Part shown: piece after piece, positions 1 through 16,100 of the stretch
Position numbering within the stretch: position 1 is the stretch's first letter
How the letters are laid out: each line of letters starts with the position of its first letter
From: Limanda limanda
Lineage: Eukaryota > Chordata > Actinopteri > Pleuronectiformes > Pleuronectidae
Length of the DNA: 64,000 bases
Assembly: GCF_963576545.1 (NCBI RefSeq)
Contig: NC_083656.1
Span: 3,178,186-3,242,185 of the forward strand
Direction of reading: 5' to 3'
Program-made: the position numbers and the translations under genes
The notes under the pieces: generated by a model
Databases searched by the model: none
The model's input: only the letters and a program-made list of their open reading frames with translations
What the model was told of the DNA's origin: nothing

Positions 1-3204
<3,204 letters not shown>

Positions 3205-3400
3205 GGGGGGGGGAGAGGGGGGGGGGAGAGGAAGTGACCTCACAGTCGTCGGAGGGAATGTATTTGAGAATATTTAGATTTTGACCTGTGTGTGGTTTTC
3301 CAATGTCCTTTTTGAGTTATTTAAAGACGAGAAAAACTATTTATGATTCAGTGACAGGGTGGATCGTTGATTCGGACCAATAGGACAAGAATGTTACAAC

Positions 3401-3418
3401 AATAAAAAAACAAATAAA
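3401..3418 (+). other. nbr1 polyadenylation signals
   Basis: Two AATAAA hexamers lie at 3401-3406 and 3413-3418, about 200 bases after the nbr1 stop codon. They are the likely 3' end of the transcript. Confidence 0.6.
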
Positions 3419-3424
3419 ACTGCA

Positions 3425-5814
3425 TTTACTCCTCGTAAACCATCGATTAGAATAAAACATACTCATGAACGGCTTCTTCTGCCTCTTGCCTTTAATTTAG
3501 CTTCAACATTTGGATGAAATTAACCATAAATATATATGAAAACACGTGTAGATGCGTACGGATAGCGGTCGACCTCTGCCTTGTTTACCTGGGCCGCACA
3601 ACTTTACCGTGTGGGTCATAAAGGACGTAGGAGGGATTAAGTGTGTAACTCTGCTCTTCATCTTCGTGTTGCTGTCGTAGCTGCTTCCTCTGCGCTGAAA
3701 AATAATCGTGTCTCGTCCGGGCTCGGCTAGATCCTCCTCTGGAGCGGAGCGTGAGTATCGTTGAATGTCGTTAAAAAAAAAGTGTTTCCGAAGAGCCAGC
3801 TCTCGTTGAAAGGCGACGTTACTGAAGCTGCAGCGGCTGGAACAACACGCGTACATATATATATATATATATATTTCCGACTTTTTCTCGACTTTCTCGT
3901 AGTGAAACCTGCCTAATCAATGCAATCTTTTTCTTACTGTTATTTTAGACGTTGACATGTGGAATGTAACCGTCCGGACGGGTTCGCCGTTCAGACTCCC
4001 CGGTGTTTTTTCTACTCTTGCTTCTTAGGAGACGCCTGCATGACAGGTAGAGGCTTTAGAGACGAGTCGTGTCCTTGTGTCTTAGCACCGTCACCGTGGA
4101 AGACGTCCGCTTGGCGTCGCGGCTCCACCCCCACCCCACCCCCCCCCCCCGGCATATCCCACGCGTCGATCCCTAGCAACCGCCACTTAGCACCGATCCA
4201 AGCGTAGACGTCTCTAACAACACATTCCATGATCTCTTAGTGGAACCAAGTATATTCTGTTTCATTAAAAGGCCTTTACAGAGGATTTATCAAAATATAC
4301 ATATGCTGGTTTGATGTTATTTGTGGTGAATGTGTGTGTGTGTGTAGATTTAATTTAACGTACGTTTCCGATGGTTTGAGTTGATTCTCCTTGTTTTTGT
4401 TTGTGCGGTTGAGGATTTTTTTTGAACCATATTTCCTTATGTTGAATGATTTTTCCACGATTTTAAAGGATCAAAATCTGAATATATCTACTATGCTTGT
4501 CAAACCATTCTTCTGCCACTGAGTGTATTCATCAAATACCCGTCAGCTGTCGATCCACCAATAAAACTATTTGCACATCCCTCTCGTCTGTTGATGTGAA
4601 ACGTCTGAGTCTGGCTCACGCCCCCCCCGCTACTGTACGTCTGTCACATGGTTCATTCTGTACTGGGTCACATTATGTCACAAGCACAGAGGTCACACTC
4701 CTATGATTGTGCCGTTCTTCACAGAATGAGCTTTCACATGTTTTAATTGCCTGTGTGCACTTCAGGGCTGAATCGCTGAGCGGGAAACAACCTCAGAGCT
4801 CCAGGATCAATTAGTGATTGATGGAAACTACTGCACTGGGTTTCTTGAAACTTAATATAGATATATATCTTGATGTAGGTCAGAGAAAAAACTATTTGGC
4901 CTGGATCAGGACAAAGGAGCAAATCTAGGAATATTGCTTTTCACTTTCTTTAAGTATCCTTGACAAGCTAAAACAATTTTACTTGGGACAGTAATTCTAG
5001 TTTCTGAATGTTGTGTTTGCAGCTGAAATGGAAAAACAAGGTTTAAAAAATAAAAACAGTTGTTATCCTTCATGCGTTCCACTTTTTAATTCGTTTATTT
5101 CAAACTGAATTGTGCCTGAACACGTCTCCTTGAAGGAAGTCGAACATGTGACCTGCTGTGTTGTCAGAGCTTTCACTTCGAGAAGGAGGAAGTGATCCTC
5201 CCACCTGATGTTCCTGCTGCAGACACACAAGTGTTTCCACTGTCGATCGTAAAGAAAACGACTCTTCATGTCTCCACAGATCTGGACTTCACTCTGAGGT
5301 GGTGCAGGGAGGTGAGTGTGTGGAGAAGCTTTCACTGGTTCAGATGCTGAGGGAAACCAGTCTTTCTGCTTAACTGGGACATGTGGGCCTTGTTTTACTC
5401 TGTGGACAGAAACGTGTCACACTGACAAACAAGATTTGTGGACTTAACCTCAGGGGACCTGATAGGAACTTGTTTTTTCACCGTTAGAAGAGTTTAATTT
5501 CATAGTTTCTGTCTTAAACCTGAATCTGTAGAATTACATTGAAATAAAAGCAGAAGTAGCGAGATAAAAAACAAAAATATTGTGCAACTGGGATCATTTG
5601 ACAAAATGCATCGTCATGATTATACATTGAAATATTAATTATTCATTCTGTGAACGGTATCAAATGAACTGTAACTTAGGAACTAATAGAGAATATGAGA
5701 GGCTTTGTTGATCTGCAGCTATTTAAATTAAATTGTTTATACTTTTGTTGTTTACGTCTAACTCAGTGCTGAATTTCCTGGATCTCTCTATTCCCTAGAA
5801 AGTGTGTGTACGTG

Positions 5815-5855
<41 letters not shown>

Positions 5856-6480
5856 TGCAACATGCACAATGTAGAATTATTAATATCAATTTTATATTAT
5901 TACAACTGTTTTTCGGAAACCGATGTAGATACAAATATCAGGAATTAAAAAACTGATGATATATTTTGACCGATAAATATATATATTAAAAAACTATAAG
6001 CAACGATTAAAATGTTGTGATCAAACTTTTATGACAAAGAAATGTAACTGAGGCGTGAGATTTAACTGCTAAACCAAAAACTTTATGAATAAAAAGATCA
6101 CAAATATAACCAAATACTTGAAATCAAGAGAAAAAAATGTTTTCTGAATTGTTTATTCTGTCAAATTAAAATGTTCATATCATCAAACATAAACACAGAC
6201 ACCAATATGTCTGTGAAAGGCTCACACCAGGGATTTTTATCAGCAAAGAGATAAGTCGGTCGGGGGTCAAGTAGAAATCCTGTAAATACATATTTTAATA
6301 AACCAGATATTTTAGTTGATATCCAAAAAAACGAACGTGTTTTTGAGGCTTTCAAGATAAAAAAACCCCAGAATGTTTTAAAGAAAGTGACTGTGGTGAA
6401 ATGTTGAGATAATTTTAAGAAAATCCAAACTTACCCAATCTCACCTGGTCCTAAAAGTGTTGCACTATAAATGTGTTTTT
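3425..6480. other. Intergenic nbr1-tmem106a, no gene seen
   Basis: Open frames here are short and without recognisable domains. There is an (AT)n tract near 3855-3871, a poly-C run near 4139-4150 and a (GT)n microsatellite at about 5812-5854. AT-rich sequence fills 5480-6160. Confidence 0.6.
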
Positions 6481-6689
6481 TTTGTCGTCCTCCTCCTGCT
6501 GCTGACTCACATCCTGACATGTGGAGCGACCACGAGCTTTTATTGGTCATGTAAAGGTTTTGTTACAGAGCGTGACTCGTATCAAAGGTGACTGAGCTCC
6601 GAAGGAAGGAGGACAAGAGGTTCTGTTGGTTTAACTTCGGTAAAGTTCTCCTGGTTTCTCTTCTCATTCAGACTTTATACTTCAACATC

Positions 6690-9600
6690 ATGGACTCACC
6701 AGGACTCAGTGGCCTGATGACTCCGGGCCCGGAGCTGACCAACGAGATGGAGAAGACCAGAACCCTGAAGCAGTTTCCTCCGTACGGATCCATCACTGAA
6801 AGCCCGACAGGAGAAACCTGCCCCACGTGTCGAGGAACCGGACGAATTCCCAGAGGTTTGTGTTTCTGTCTTTATTGCAAATCCATTTCTCAGCAACTCC
6901 CACACAACAGTTCCAGTTCACATCCAGGAACAAAGGAACTAGGTCAGAGAAACCCCGACCTGGTTCTTTCACATCAGCTCTGTGGTGAAAAGGACAAAGT
7001 TTACAGAAGGATGCTGCTCTTGACTCCTGTGTTTGTGTGGACAGGTCACAAAGATCAGCTCGTGGCTGTGATAGCGTGTAACGACGTCCGGCTGAAACCC
7101 AGACGCACGTAAGGAATACACAAACATGTGTGTGTACTTTAGTATTCACATTTATTTGTCTACTACTACTGCTTTTACTCCATCCTGTGCTACTTAACCT
7201 TTCTACTCCACAATATTATTCACTACAGCTTTACAAATCACGACCCTACTTGTATAAAATATATAAAGTACATGATATTTAATCACATATATGTACTACT
7301 GTCTTATATGATGGTTAATAACACAGTACTACAGTTTAAATTACCCTGCTATATATGAAATAGTTGAAAGTTGCTCCAGCTTGATAATAATTTTGATTGA
7401 TTGAATATTTATTTAAGCCTCGGAAAACACATTGAGGGATAAGACCCTCATTTACAATGGTGCCGAGGGTACAATAAAGAGTTGATACATTGAAGAGTTA
7501 ATACATTGAATAAATAAGAATTAAATAAATATGCATATATATATATATATATACAGTAATACAAGGTATAAAACAATTCGTCAGTATAAAATACTATGGC
7601 CAAGTCAACTAGCAGTTAGAATCACTGCAGGAGAGTCAGCTGTACATGAGACCAGACTCGAGAACTCCGTCAGTGAAAAAAATGAGCTCAACCTTAAAGA
7701 TTTTTTGACCTATATAATAATATAATAAAACAATAATGAAATCACTATTATATTATGTACTAATACATACATATATACACATTGATATATCTTAAAACAT
7801 GTACTACCTAGCTTAAAGGTTACTCTGATCATATTGCATTCCCTGATTTGACCTGATTTCAGTTTTCATTGCTGTGATGCTCATGAGTTGTGCGTGTTTG
7901 CAGGAAGCAGTATGTGTGCGTGTCCATGATGGTGTGCCTCCTGGTCTGCTGCCTCGTCCTCTTCTTCCTCTTCCCTCGGAGCGTCAGCCTGACTCCGGTG
8001 TCCGTGCTGTCGGTCATGGTCTACTTCTCCCCCGGCATGGTCGCCATGGAGGTCACAGTAAGTGACAGGACACATGGAGATCTCAAGAGAAAGAACCGGC
8101 TGCCGTTGAGAACCAGACAATATTCAGCCCCTTTTCAGTTTGGTCCATGTCCCATCCACTAACATGGAGGAGGTGGGATTTATGACCTATACTGCAGCCA
8201 GCCACCAGGGGGCGATTGAGAAACTTTGGCTTCATTTTGTCCATCTTTATTTAGAGACTGTGGTTTGGACATAAGAATCGTTTAACGCTCCACAACAGAT
8301 CGAATTTATTATGCATTTTCCAAAGATGTGAAACTTCCCCTTAAAGGAAAATAAAACTATTAAAGCAACACTGTGTAACTTTCACTGAGCAACAGCGCCC
8401 CCTGCAGCCACTTGTGTTGGGCAGAAGGTAAAAACAGTTGCATAATGTTGCTTCAAAACAACATTTTACAACAGTATGAGCAGTAAAATTATCCATAAAA
8501 ACTTAGTGCAAAGGAATTCAGTTTAAATGCAGTAGTAAAAGTTGAGTGTTTTATAAAACAACCGCAGCAAATCAAAATCCACTTTATTACTAAAGAGAAG
8601 TCAGCGTTAAGATGTGTGTATACAAGTATAACTCAAAGATACTGCATATATATGTATATATATTACATTCAGTGTATTAAGTACGTTAAAGTCTGTGCCA
8701 CTGTCTTTTTATTGGACGTGTGAAAACAGCGTCACATGGCAAGGTCAAAGTTCACTGACACGTTTTCCCCTCCAGAACGTCATCAACATCACCAACGAGA
8801 ACTTCGTCCCGGTGCAGATCGTCGGGTTCACCATCCAGGGTCTGGTCACCGACATCGTGGTGGCGAAGACCAAGATCTCCAACATCACCGCCATCACGTC
8901 CCGGTCGCAGAAATCTGTGAGTCTCCAACTCGAGGATTCAGAAATACAGAAGCTTGTTGATAAATATCCTGACGTCTGTGTCTCTAACTCCTGCAGTACA
9001 CCATTCAAATAAACCTTCCCATCGAGGACGCAGGCTTAAAGTAAGTTTGAAATCAAGCTGAGCACATGACAGCTTCTAACTCAAAAACACAGAGACCGAC
9101 CCGATGCTTCGTCCGTTATCGTTGACACGTGTTGACTGTTTTGTTTCCTCCAGCACGTACTGCAAGTCGAGCTCCTTCAAGATCCACACGCTGTTCCTGG
9201 AGCTGCAGTAAGTGTCGATCCCGATCTGAGACGAAGGCTTGTGGATTTGAGTCATTTAAAACTAAAACATATTTTTGCATCTGACCCATAAAGTGTTAAT
9301 AAAGATGGACGATGTCACAGCTCCCCAAAAAAATGTTATATAGTTATTTAATGATATGAAAACAGGGGATAGGTGATGATTGACAGCTGACACTGACTCG
9401 TAATCAGTCGAGGGTGTGGAGACAGTTTGGCTTCATTCTTGTAAAGTGTGAGGAAGTGAAGATGCATCACTCCTTTTTATATCCTGTCCACAGTTCACAA
9501 AGTTCATCCACACTTCCCTGTTTATAATCTTTATCCAGTAGTTGTATGCCTCCACCAACCAGAGCAGTTTTAGGCTACATACATTTTTTTCCAAGACTCA

Positions 9601-10015
9601 TATGGGGTCACTGTGACCTTTGACCTTTCACCACCGAAATTGAATCAGTTAATCCGTGAGTCCAGGTGAATGTTTGTTCCAAATTTGAAAGGATTTCCCG
9701 GACATGTTCCTGAGGTATTGTGTTCACAAGGTAAAACATGTGACAGGTGGACAACACTTCAAAACATACTGCCTCTGACCACTAGGTGTCGCTGGCGTGG
9801 AGGAATGAAGATATTTTTCCTCATGTTTTAAAGCTGCACTGAAGCAGATTCCGTCTCCAGCTGCTTATCATGTTGTTTTCCTGATCTTTTCCTCCAGGAT
9901 GACGCTGAACATTTCCTACCTGTCCCACACGGAGCAGCTGTCCGTCAACTCGTTCGAGTTCATCGACTGTGGCGTCAACTCAACGACCCCACATCCTGTG
10001 ATGAGATCCACGTGA
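6690..10015 (+). CDS. tmem106a: Transmembrane protein 106A
   Basis: The TMEM106 proteins are single-pass type II proteins of late endosomes and lysosomes. TMEM106A is linked to macrophage activation. Seven coding exons: 6690-6855, 7045-7108, 7904-8057, 8776-8916, 8997-9040, 9154-9207 and 9898-10015. They join in frame to 246 aa, against about 262 in human. The N-terminal cytosolic part has the family signature CPTCRGTGRIPRG (from residue 44), followed by QLVAVI and RLKPRRT. One hydrophobic segment covers about residues 80-100 and ends FLFPRS, as in the family. The lumenal part has sequons at N132, N164, N212 and N235, and cysteines at 193 and 232 matching the conserved lumenal pair. I chose the ATG at 6690 because the open frame further upstream has no ATG. 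The A paralogue is preferred over B or C because nbr1 is adjacent, as in mammals. Confidence 0.93.
7393..7690 (-). mobile_element. LINE 3'-end fragment, copy 1
   Basis: Read on the minus strand, it ends with a segment containing GAGGGTCTTATCCCTCAATG, then AATAAATATTCAAT and a CAAT tail. Related copies are at 15185-15312 (plus) and 20382-20662 (minus). This is a non-LTR retrotransposon 3' end of a fish type. No coding part is present. Confidence 0.65.
8135..8280. repeat. Dispersed fish repeat in tmem106a intron 3
   Basis: The segment containing TTTGGTCCATGTCCC and CACTAACATGGAG recurs at 24138-24178, in the same orientation. No terminal repeats could be delimited, so the family is unnamed. 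Confidence 0.5.
9545..9760. repeat. Old interspersed repeat in tmem106a intron 6
   Basis: This stretch includes GTGACCTTTGACCTTTCACC and a following segment of the kind repeated very widely in teleost genomes. The assignment rests on my recollection of the consensus, not on a second copy in this window. Confidence 0.35.
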
Positions 10016-10453
10016 GAAGTCGCCGTGTGAAGTCATGAATATTCTGGCAGCGTCACCTTTATCTCTTTCGTATGAAATGTGGACGTGTGAACGATGACAG
10101 CGGAGGAAAGGCCTTTTATCTCATTGTGTACGTTGTCGTAGCATAACAACACAACAGCTGTTTGTGATCGCTACAGAGTTATAATCTTAAAATGTGAATT
10201 CGTTAAAATCCCTTTTGTTTTAGCGTCAATGTTATTGTTTCTCTTATTTGTTGGAGACCTGCTTGTAAATGTGTATTTCAGCCAAAGTAAACTCATATAA
10301 TTGAGCCCAATTTCTTTCCAAATGGGAAATTTGTCTATTCACATTTTAAATTCAGTTATGTATAGTTTGACGAATTGAACTGATTTCACCACGTATTAAT
10401 AGCAGTATTACACACATTGTGTAAATATGATTGTTGATCATCTTTTGTACTTT

Positions 10454-10459
10454 ATTAAA
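10454..10459 (+). other. Candidate tmem106a polyadenylation signal (ATTAAA)
   Basis: ATTAAA lies about 440 bases after the stop codon, followed by GT-rich sequence. No closer canonical signal is present. Confidence 0.35.
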
Positions 10460-10870
10460 CTGCAGCATTTAAAAAGTAGTCGTTTCCTTTCTCAAGCATC
10501 TTCAGTATTTTCTGTTTCTTTTGATTATTGCAGTTTCAAAACAGTGAATATTTGATTTCCCAGAGGAAGTTAGCAACATTTAAAATATTCATTTTTTTGA
10601 AATTTTTTGAAATTTACCTTAACGTGTAAAATGTGTTTCATTATTTCAACATATACATACAGACAATTTGTGCATTTTATACATATGCATACATATATAA
10701 TCTTCATGAATTTGATATATTCACATGTTTAATAGATTTCTCCTGGGTTATTATTCATAACTAATAATTAAATCAGACCCGTCAGCCTGCAGAGCTGCAG
10801 AAGCTCCAGTGTCTTGTCTCTGCTGAGGATGACCGGCAGGGGGCGCGGTTCGGCCGTCCAGGTGGCGTGG

Positions 10871-10878
10871 TGACGTCA
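10871..10878 (+). promoter_or_regulatory. CRE palindrome TGACGTCA in the putative arl4d promoter/first exon
   Basis: A perfect 8-bp cAMP-response element lies in a local GC-rich stretch (10830-10920), just before the GAGCAG repeat and a good splice donor (AAG|GTGAG at 11105/11106). Together these suggest the untranslated first exon of arl4d. Ownership by arl4d is inferred from position and strand. Confidence 0.5.
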
Positions 10879-10930
10879 GCTGGGCTGGAGGCGTCTTTCC
10901 CCGGAGCCTCGGATCAGTCAGAGCTGCAGG

Positions 10931-10932
<2 letters not shown>

Positions 10933-11026
<94 letters not shown>

Positions 11027-11040
11027 AGCAGGAGGAGCAG
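10933..11040. repeat. GAGCAG hexanucleotide repeat
   Basis: About 15 near-perfect GAGCAG units are followed by GAGGAGCAG variants. It lies in the putative 5' untranslated exon of arl4d. The Gln-Glu frame it creates has no ATG before it. Confidence 0.95.
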
Positions 11041-12024
11041 AGAGCAGCCAGGACCATGGACTTGTTTATTTCCTGCGGATGATGTTTTCACTGCGCATGT
11101 AGAAGGTGAGAAGGTTTTTACTGGAATATGCACGAAGCTGCTTGTGTCAGTGTTTCTGTAGAAGCTGGGGAAAGTGTATTTTTAGGTCTGGTCGGTTGCT
11201 CCATGTTGAAGTTCTTGCACAAATTAATTTGCTGCATGGAAAAAAAAACCCGCAAGTCAAAGTAGACGTGCAGAGGAAAGAGGAAAACTCAGGCTTCTTA
11301 TTCCCTGAAGAATAAAATCCACCTTCCATGACATAACAGTGTTTTCACCTCGATGCTCCTCTGAGCTGCAGGGTGATAGTAGTGTCCAGGCTCGTGTGTA
11401 AACGTGCTTGATGGATATCAGGATGTCAACAACAACAGGATTAGTGTTTCTTTGCTGCAGCAGTTTGCAGAGTGGGACCAGTAAAACACACAGATCCCAC
11501 TATGATCCACCCACTGCACTGAAATCAATGCACCCCCCCCCCCCTCCAGGGTCAGCGGACCAAAGAGGATTATCCTGAGCAAATAAGACTCTAAATAACC
11601 TCAGATTCCCAATCCACTGTTGTTTCGGATCCTTAATGTGGCAGCGAAAGCCCCGAGAGGTTTGTTGTTCTCCATCATCACCAGTGTGGGACGGTGAAGT
11701 ATGAGATCCCAGCAGGAAACTGCTGATAGGAGGGAAATTGCATCAAGCTCTTGAGCCTCATTGCTGATAAGCCTCACAATCTGCCGTGTGTCTCCTCTGT
11801 GTGAAGTAGCACTTGTGCTGTATAAGCAAACACTCCTGAAGCAGCCATTGTCTTCTCATTAAATGTTAACTCGGCCTCTGTGTGTGTGTGTTTTGATAAG
11901 GTCCCGTCTGGTCCCGTCTGCCTCCGAGGACAAGGGAGCAAATGCCAATCCCCTGAGAAAAGGATTAAACCAGGAATCTGTCACCTCACCTCACTGGAGG
12001 AGGTGTGAACCGCCGGCTGGAGCC

Positions 12025-12630
12025 ATGGGCAACCAGCTGACCGACATCGCCCCCAACACGCCCTTCCTGCCAAACTTCCAGCTGCTGCACGTGGTGGTGA
12101 TCGGCCTCGACTCGGCCGGCAAGACCTCCCTCCTCTACCGGCTCAAGCTGAAGGAGTTCGTGAAGACCATCCCCACCAAGGGCTTCAACACGGAGAAGGT
12201 CAAGGTGGCGGTGGGGGTGTCCCGGGCCATCAACTTCCAGGTGTGGGATGTGGGCGGGCAGGAGAAGCTGCGCCCGCTCTGGAAGTCGTACACCCGGCGA
12301 ACGGACGGGATCGTATTCGTGGTGGACTCCACCGAGCAGGAGCGCATGGAGGAGGCCAAAGTGGAGCTCCACAAGATCACCCGCACCTCGGAGAACCAGG
12401 GGGTGCCCGTGCTCATCCTGGCCAACAAGCAGGACCTGGACTCGGCCTTGTGCGTCAGCGAGGTGGAGAAGCTGCTGTCCGTCCACGAGCTGAGCATGTA
12501 CACGCTGCATCACGTGCAGAGCTGCAGCGCCGTCAACGGCCACGGGCTCCAGCCGGGCCTGGAGAAACTGTACGAGATGATCGTGAAGAGGAAGAAGACG
12601 GTGAAGCACAACAGGAACAGGAAGAGATGA
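12025..12630 (+). CDS. arl4d: ADP-ribosylation factor-like GTPase 4D
   Basis: ARL4 proteins are Arf-family small GTPases that recruit cytohesins to the plasma membrane. The gene is one coding exon of 201 aa, the usual ARL4 size and layout. MGNQLTD gives an N-myristoylation Gly2. The P-loop GLDSAGKTS starts near residue 27, then comes the switch I threonine in PTKGFNTEK. Switch II is [12 protein letters not shown], which keeps the catalytic Gln. NKQD is the guanine-specificity motif. The tail [14 protein letters not shown] is the polybasic C-terminus of ARL4 that binds phosphoinositides and can act in nuclear import. ARL4D rather than ARL4A or C is preferred because NBR1 and TMEM106A are its neighbours in human. 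The ATG at 12025 is chosen because it gives the canonical MGN start. Upstream in-frame codons back to 11863 would destroy the myristoylation site. Confidence 0.95.
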   Translation: MGNQLTDIAPNTPFLPNFQLLHVVVIGLDSAGKTSLLYRLKLKEFVKTIPTKGFNTEKVKVAVGVSRAINFQVWDVGGQEKLRPLWKSYTRRTDGIVFVVDSTEQERMEEAKVELHKITRTSENQGVPVLILANKQDLDSALCVSEVEKLLSVHELSMYTLHHVQSCSAVNGHGLQPGLEKLYEMIVKRKKTVKHNRNRKR

Positions 12631-13153
12631 GCTCTGGACTCACACTGTGGACACTACCTGGACAGATTTATCCTCTGCTGGGACACTTCCAAGCCTAATG
12701 GTCCCTTTTAATGGCCGAGCGATTAGTGCCAACAGAACAACAACGACCCGCGGCCGGAGGGTCAAGAGAAACGGACTCACTCATGATAACTGAAGCAGCT
12801 GCTCTGGGGAAAGAGCATTTCTACACTCGTTTTAAAGATTTCTAACCAACCTGTGAAGCGTATAGAAGTAATATATGAACACGTTGAAATCCATGTCACA
12901 TGTTAAGAGAAAGTTTAAAATGTCTTTCACAGATTACCCCCCCCCCCCACTGACCAGCTTGTTCCACGATGTTCGGACGCTTCCCAGAATATTTATGCCA
13001 CGTCTTTGTGTTTTGTGCTGGACAGAGGGACTTTTGTGGTGGAGCACCAAATGATATTTTATTGAATTAATCCTAAGTGCATTCCCCTTATGGCCACAGA
13101 GGTTAAGTTTCATTTGTTATAACAATAGTATTTATACAAATTGTACAAGACTT

Positions 13154-13159
13154 AATAAA
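13154..13159 (+). other. arl4d polyadenylation signal
   Basis: AATAAA occurs 525 bases past the stop codon in an AT-rich stretch, followed by a GT-rich element. It is the only clear signal downstream of arl4d before the gene-poor region. Confidence 0.6.
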
Positions 13160-13164
13160 TCAAA

Positions 13165-16100
13165 ACACTGCACAGAACGTCCGTTGTTATCTCTCTATCC
13201 TGAGGTTAATTGAATTCGGGCCAAAGAAAGTTTTTCTGGAGCAAAGTTTGTGTTTATGAACAGCTGCGATATTCAAAATTTGTTTTATTAACCAAGGTTC
13301 AGCTCTAAATATGTTCTTCTGGAGGTGGTGGAGACCAAAGACGGAGCTAAAAGCAAGTGAATGTTAAACCTATGATGATAATGTTGGTCATTATCTTTTG
13401 TGTAAATGTTTTCTGACATTTGTTTTTTAGCCAAGGTTTTAAAATTTGTCTGATCATAATTTGACATGTGATGACCTCCATACACAAATCGAAGTCCTTA
13501 GTTGTGACCCTCTCCCCCTATTTATGGCTGAATCAGCAAATTAGGCTGTCTCAAGGGTCGGGGTGGGGGGGTGAGGTTTTCTCCTCCTCCTCCTTTACTG
13601 CCCCTCCCCCCCCACACAGACCACAAGCCAAAACAATCCATTTATTTTGATTCCGGCCCCCCTGCCCTCCAGCTGCTGATGCAGTAATTGCATCATTCAG
13701 TGGCGAGGTGGTTCAGAGGTCAGGTGGTTCAGTCGTGTTGTGGGATCAAGTTTGACGGAACCACACAAAGTCGTCGTTAGATCACCTGGTGTCCGTCAGT
13801 GACTCTGAGAGGAACGACTCCTGCTTACAGAAGTTTGTGGTTCTATGTTTTTTGACAATTTAATCACTGATTGTTTACGTGAGAGATGCCTGGAGTTGTA
13901 GATGCAAACAAACACGTGACCTCCTGGTTTCTTGCAATGTCGGACGCAAAATACATTTTCAGACTCAACATGGAAAATGGGAGCAAACAAGCCCGTCATG
14001 TTTATATCACTGCTTTTGGAGCTGGAGCAGATAAATATCCGTGACCGCTTCAAAGTCACTTGACCTGGGAAATAGATGATGATTGTTCCCCTTCACTCTG
14101 AGGAGAAAATCCTGCAGTTAACTGAACTCAGTGAATTGTTTTGTTTGCGTTTTTGTTCTTTATGAGATGAAGTTAGTGACAATCTGGTGAAGACAGTGAA
14201 GCATGTGCAGTTAAAGAGCCCAAAACTCTTATTCTGGAGATGGTTGAGAACCAAAACGAAGCAAAAAGACTGGATATTACACATGAGAATGATATCCTTG
14301 CTGAGTATCTGATGTGTTCGCTGACAGATTTATCAGAAGCCAAGTGTTAGCAGGCGCCTCGGGCTGAATGTCAACACAGAGATAAATGCCGGCACATGTA
14401 AAATAGCAAGCGACCTGCACACCTACACTCACACACATGCAAGCGCACACCAGCTCGTACTTCCCGACTCCGGTGACCTCTCCGTCCCCATTATGCACCA
14501 CGGTGAGCTCATTAAAAACTTTCAAGGATATCTTTTGCAGAATCATCTTGACACAGCAGCTGGTCCCTGAATACATTAGCATGGCGAAGCGGAGGTTTGA
14601 ACAGCCGAGCGGCGCGGTGGACATGTGGTCGTTTCAATCAGCCGACGGGAAAAAACACCCAAACACTCTGCCACTGAGATTCTCTTCCTAGAATAAAAGA
14701 GGTGTGAAAGAGGAGGAAGCCGAGGAGACGTGGATCTGTGGACCTGCAGCGTTCTGCACATCCGATCGACTCGGATGCTTTTACTGAACCCTCTGTTTGC
14801 AGGTTTGTCACACACGGCTCATACCTGCTTCCTGTTTTCTAGGCTCTAACGGTGCCTGACAGGCAGCACGAGGGAGGGAAGCCTCTGGGATTATGTGTCA
14901 GGGCTTAGAGCGGGGGGGATCATGCACAGACAGGTGCATCGCTGGGATCTCGTGACATAAATCGGAAACAGTTTCACCTCAGGGCTTGAAAAACACAGAT
15001 TTCCATCAAAGTCGATCAAAGGACACGAACAAAACAAGCGTCTCTTCCTGTTCTTGTCAAAAATGAAACCAATGCAAAGGAGCAGGAATTGAAAAAAAGT
15101 TAATAAATAAGACTAATGCCCAAACAAGTCCTTGACTCATCCTGTTGAACTGTGGACAAATTATTAATGAGACGCTCACTTCTTAGTTATTCAATGTATT
15201 AACTCTTCAATGTATCAACTCTTTATTGGACCCTCGGCACCATTGAAAATGAGGGTCTTATCCCTCAATGTGTTTTCCGAGGCTTAAATAAATATTCAAT
15301 CAATCAATCAAACTTCGATTTCCGTTCTGCCATTTTCCTGCTGGATACAAAAAATGTCCTGGTCCGACTGTCGGCTCGGTGCAGACACAGCAAACTGCAG
15401 AAGAGCCGAGTGCTTCCCTCTCCCTCAGGGAACCTCTGGAGTGTTTCAACCAGTCACACTGCAAACGTATGAATTCAGAGGACAGGCTGCTATCGACCCA
15501 TCATATCTGTGCTCCGTGCTGAGCTCGGCAAATCCATCCAAAAGGTGTTGAGACAGTCACAATGAAATGTTAATCTCATAAATTAATGGTGCAAAGGCCC
15601 GATTCTGCAAAATCCTTTTACCTGCAGCCGCTCGGTTGTGGTCTAAAGTGTCAAACTATGAGCTGGACTAAACTCATGGGCTCATCCGAGGTCGTAGGAG
15701 TCATCCTCTGTGGATCAGGAACATCTGTTTCATGGTTATCCATCCAATGGTTGTTGAGAGATATTAAAGTCCAGAACAAATAGGTGGACGAACCATGTTG
15801 ACAACGCCATCTGTGAAGCTAAGTCCTGAGCTCCGTGGCTAAAAACCAATAATGTTTCCATCACATCTCAAAATCACGGTGTAAACAGCTCAGATAAATC
15901 ACAGCACTAAACGTCTCTGTCGTCTCTTGAGGGTTAGGGACATCATTTGCTGTCCCCATGGCAACCTGCAGTCAGCGGTCACTAAGGCGTGACCTGCGAG
16001 GGCAGCGGCGGGGGTCAAATTGCTTTTTGTGGCTGGATGTCCAATCCAGCCGAGGTTACCGGGGGGGCAGGGAGATTAGAAAGAGGAGCTCCGATCAATA

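Noticed and set aside
3959..4230. Short overlapping frames downstream of nbr1
   Set aside because: They run through a poly-C tract, have no domain and no conserved neighbour.
10867..11133. Gln-Glu repeat frame on plus and poly-Leu frame on minus
   Set aside because: Produced by the GAGCAG repeat; the plus frame has no ATG before the repeat.
11986..12609. 207-codon antisense frame over arl4d
   Set aside because: Shadow of a GC-rich coding exon; no family resemblance, whereas the plus frame is a complete ARL4 GTPase.
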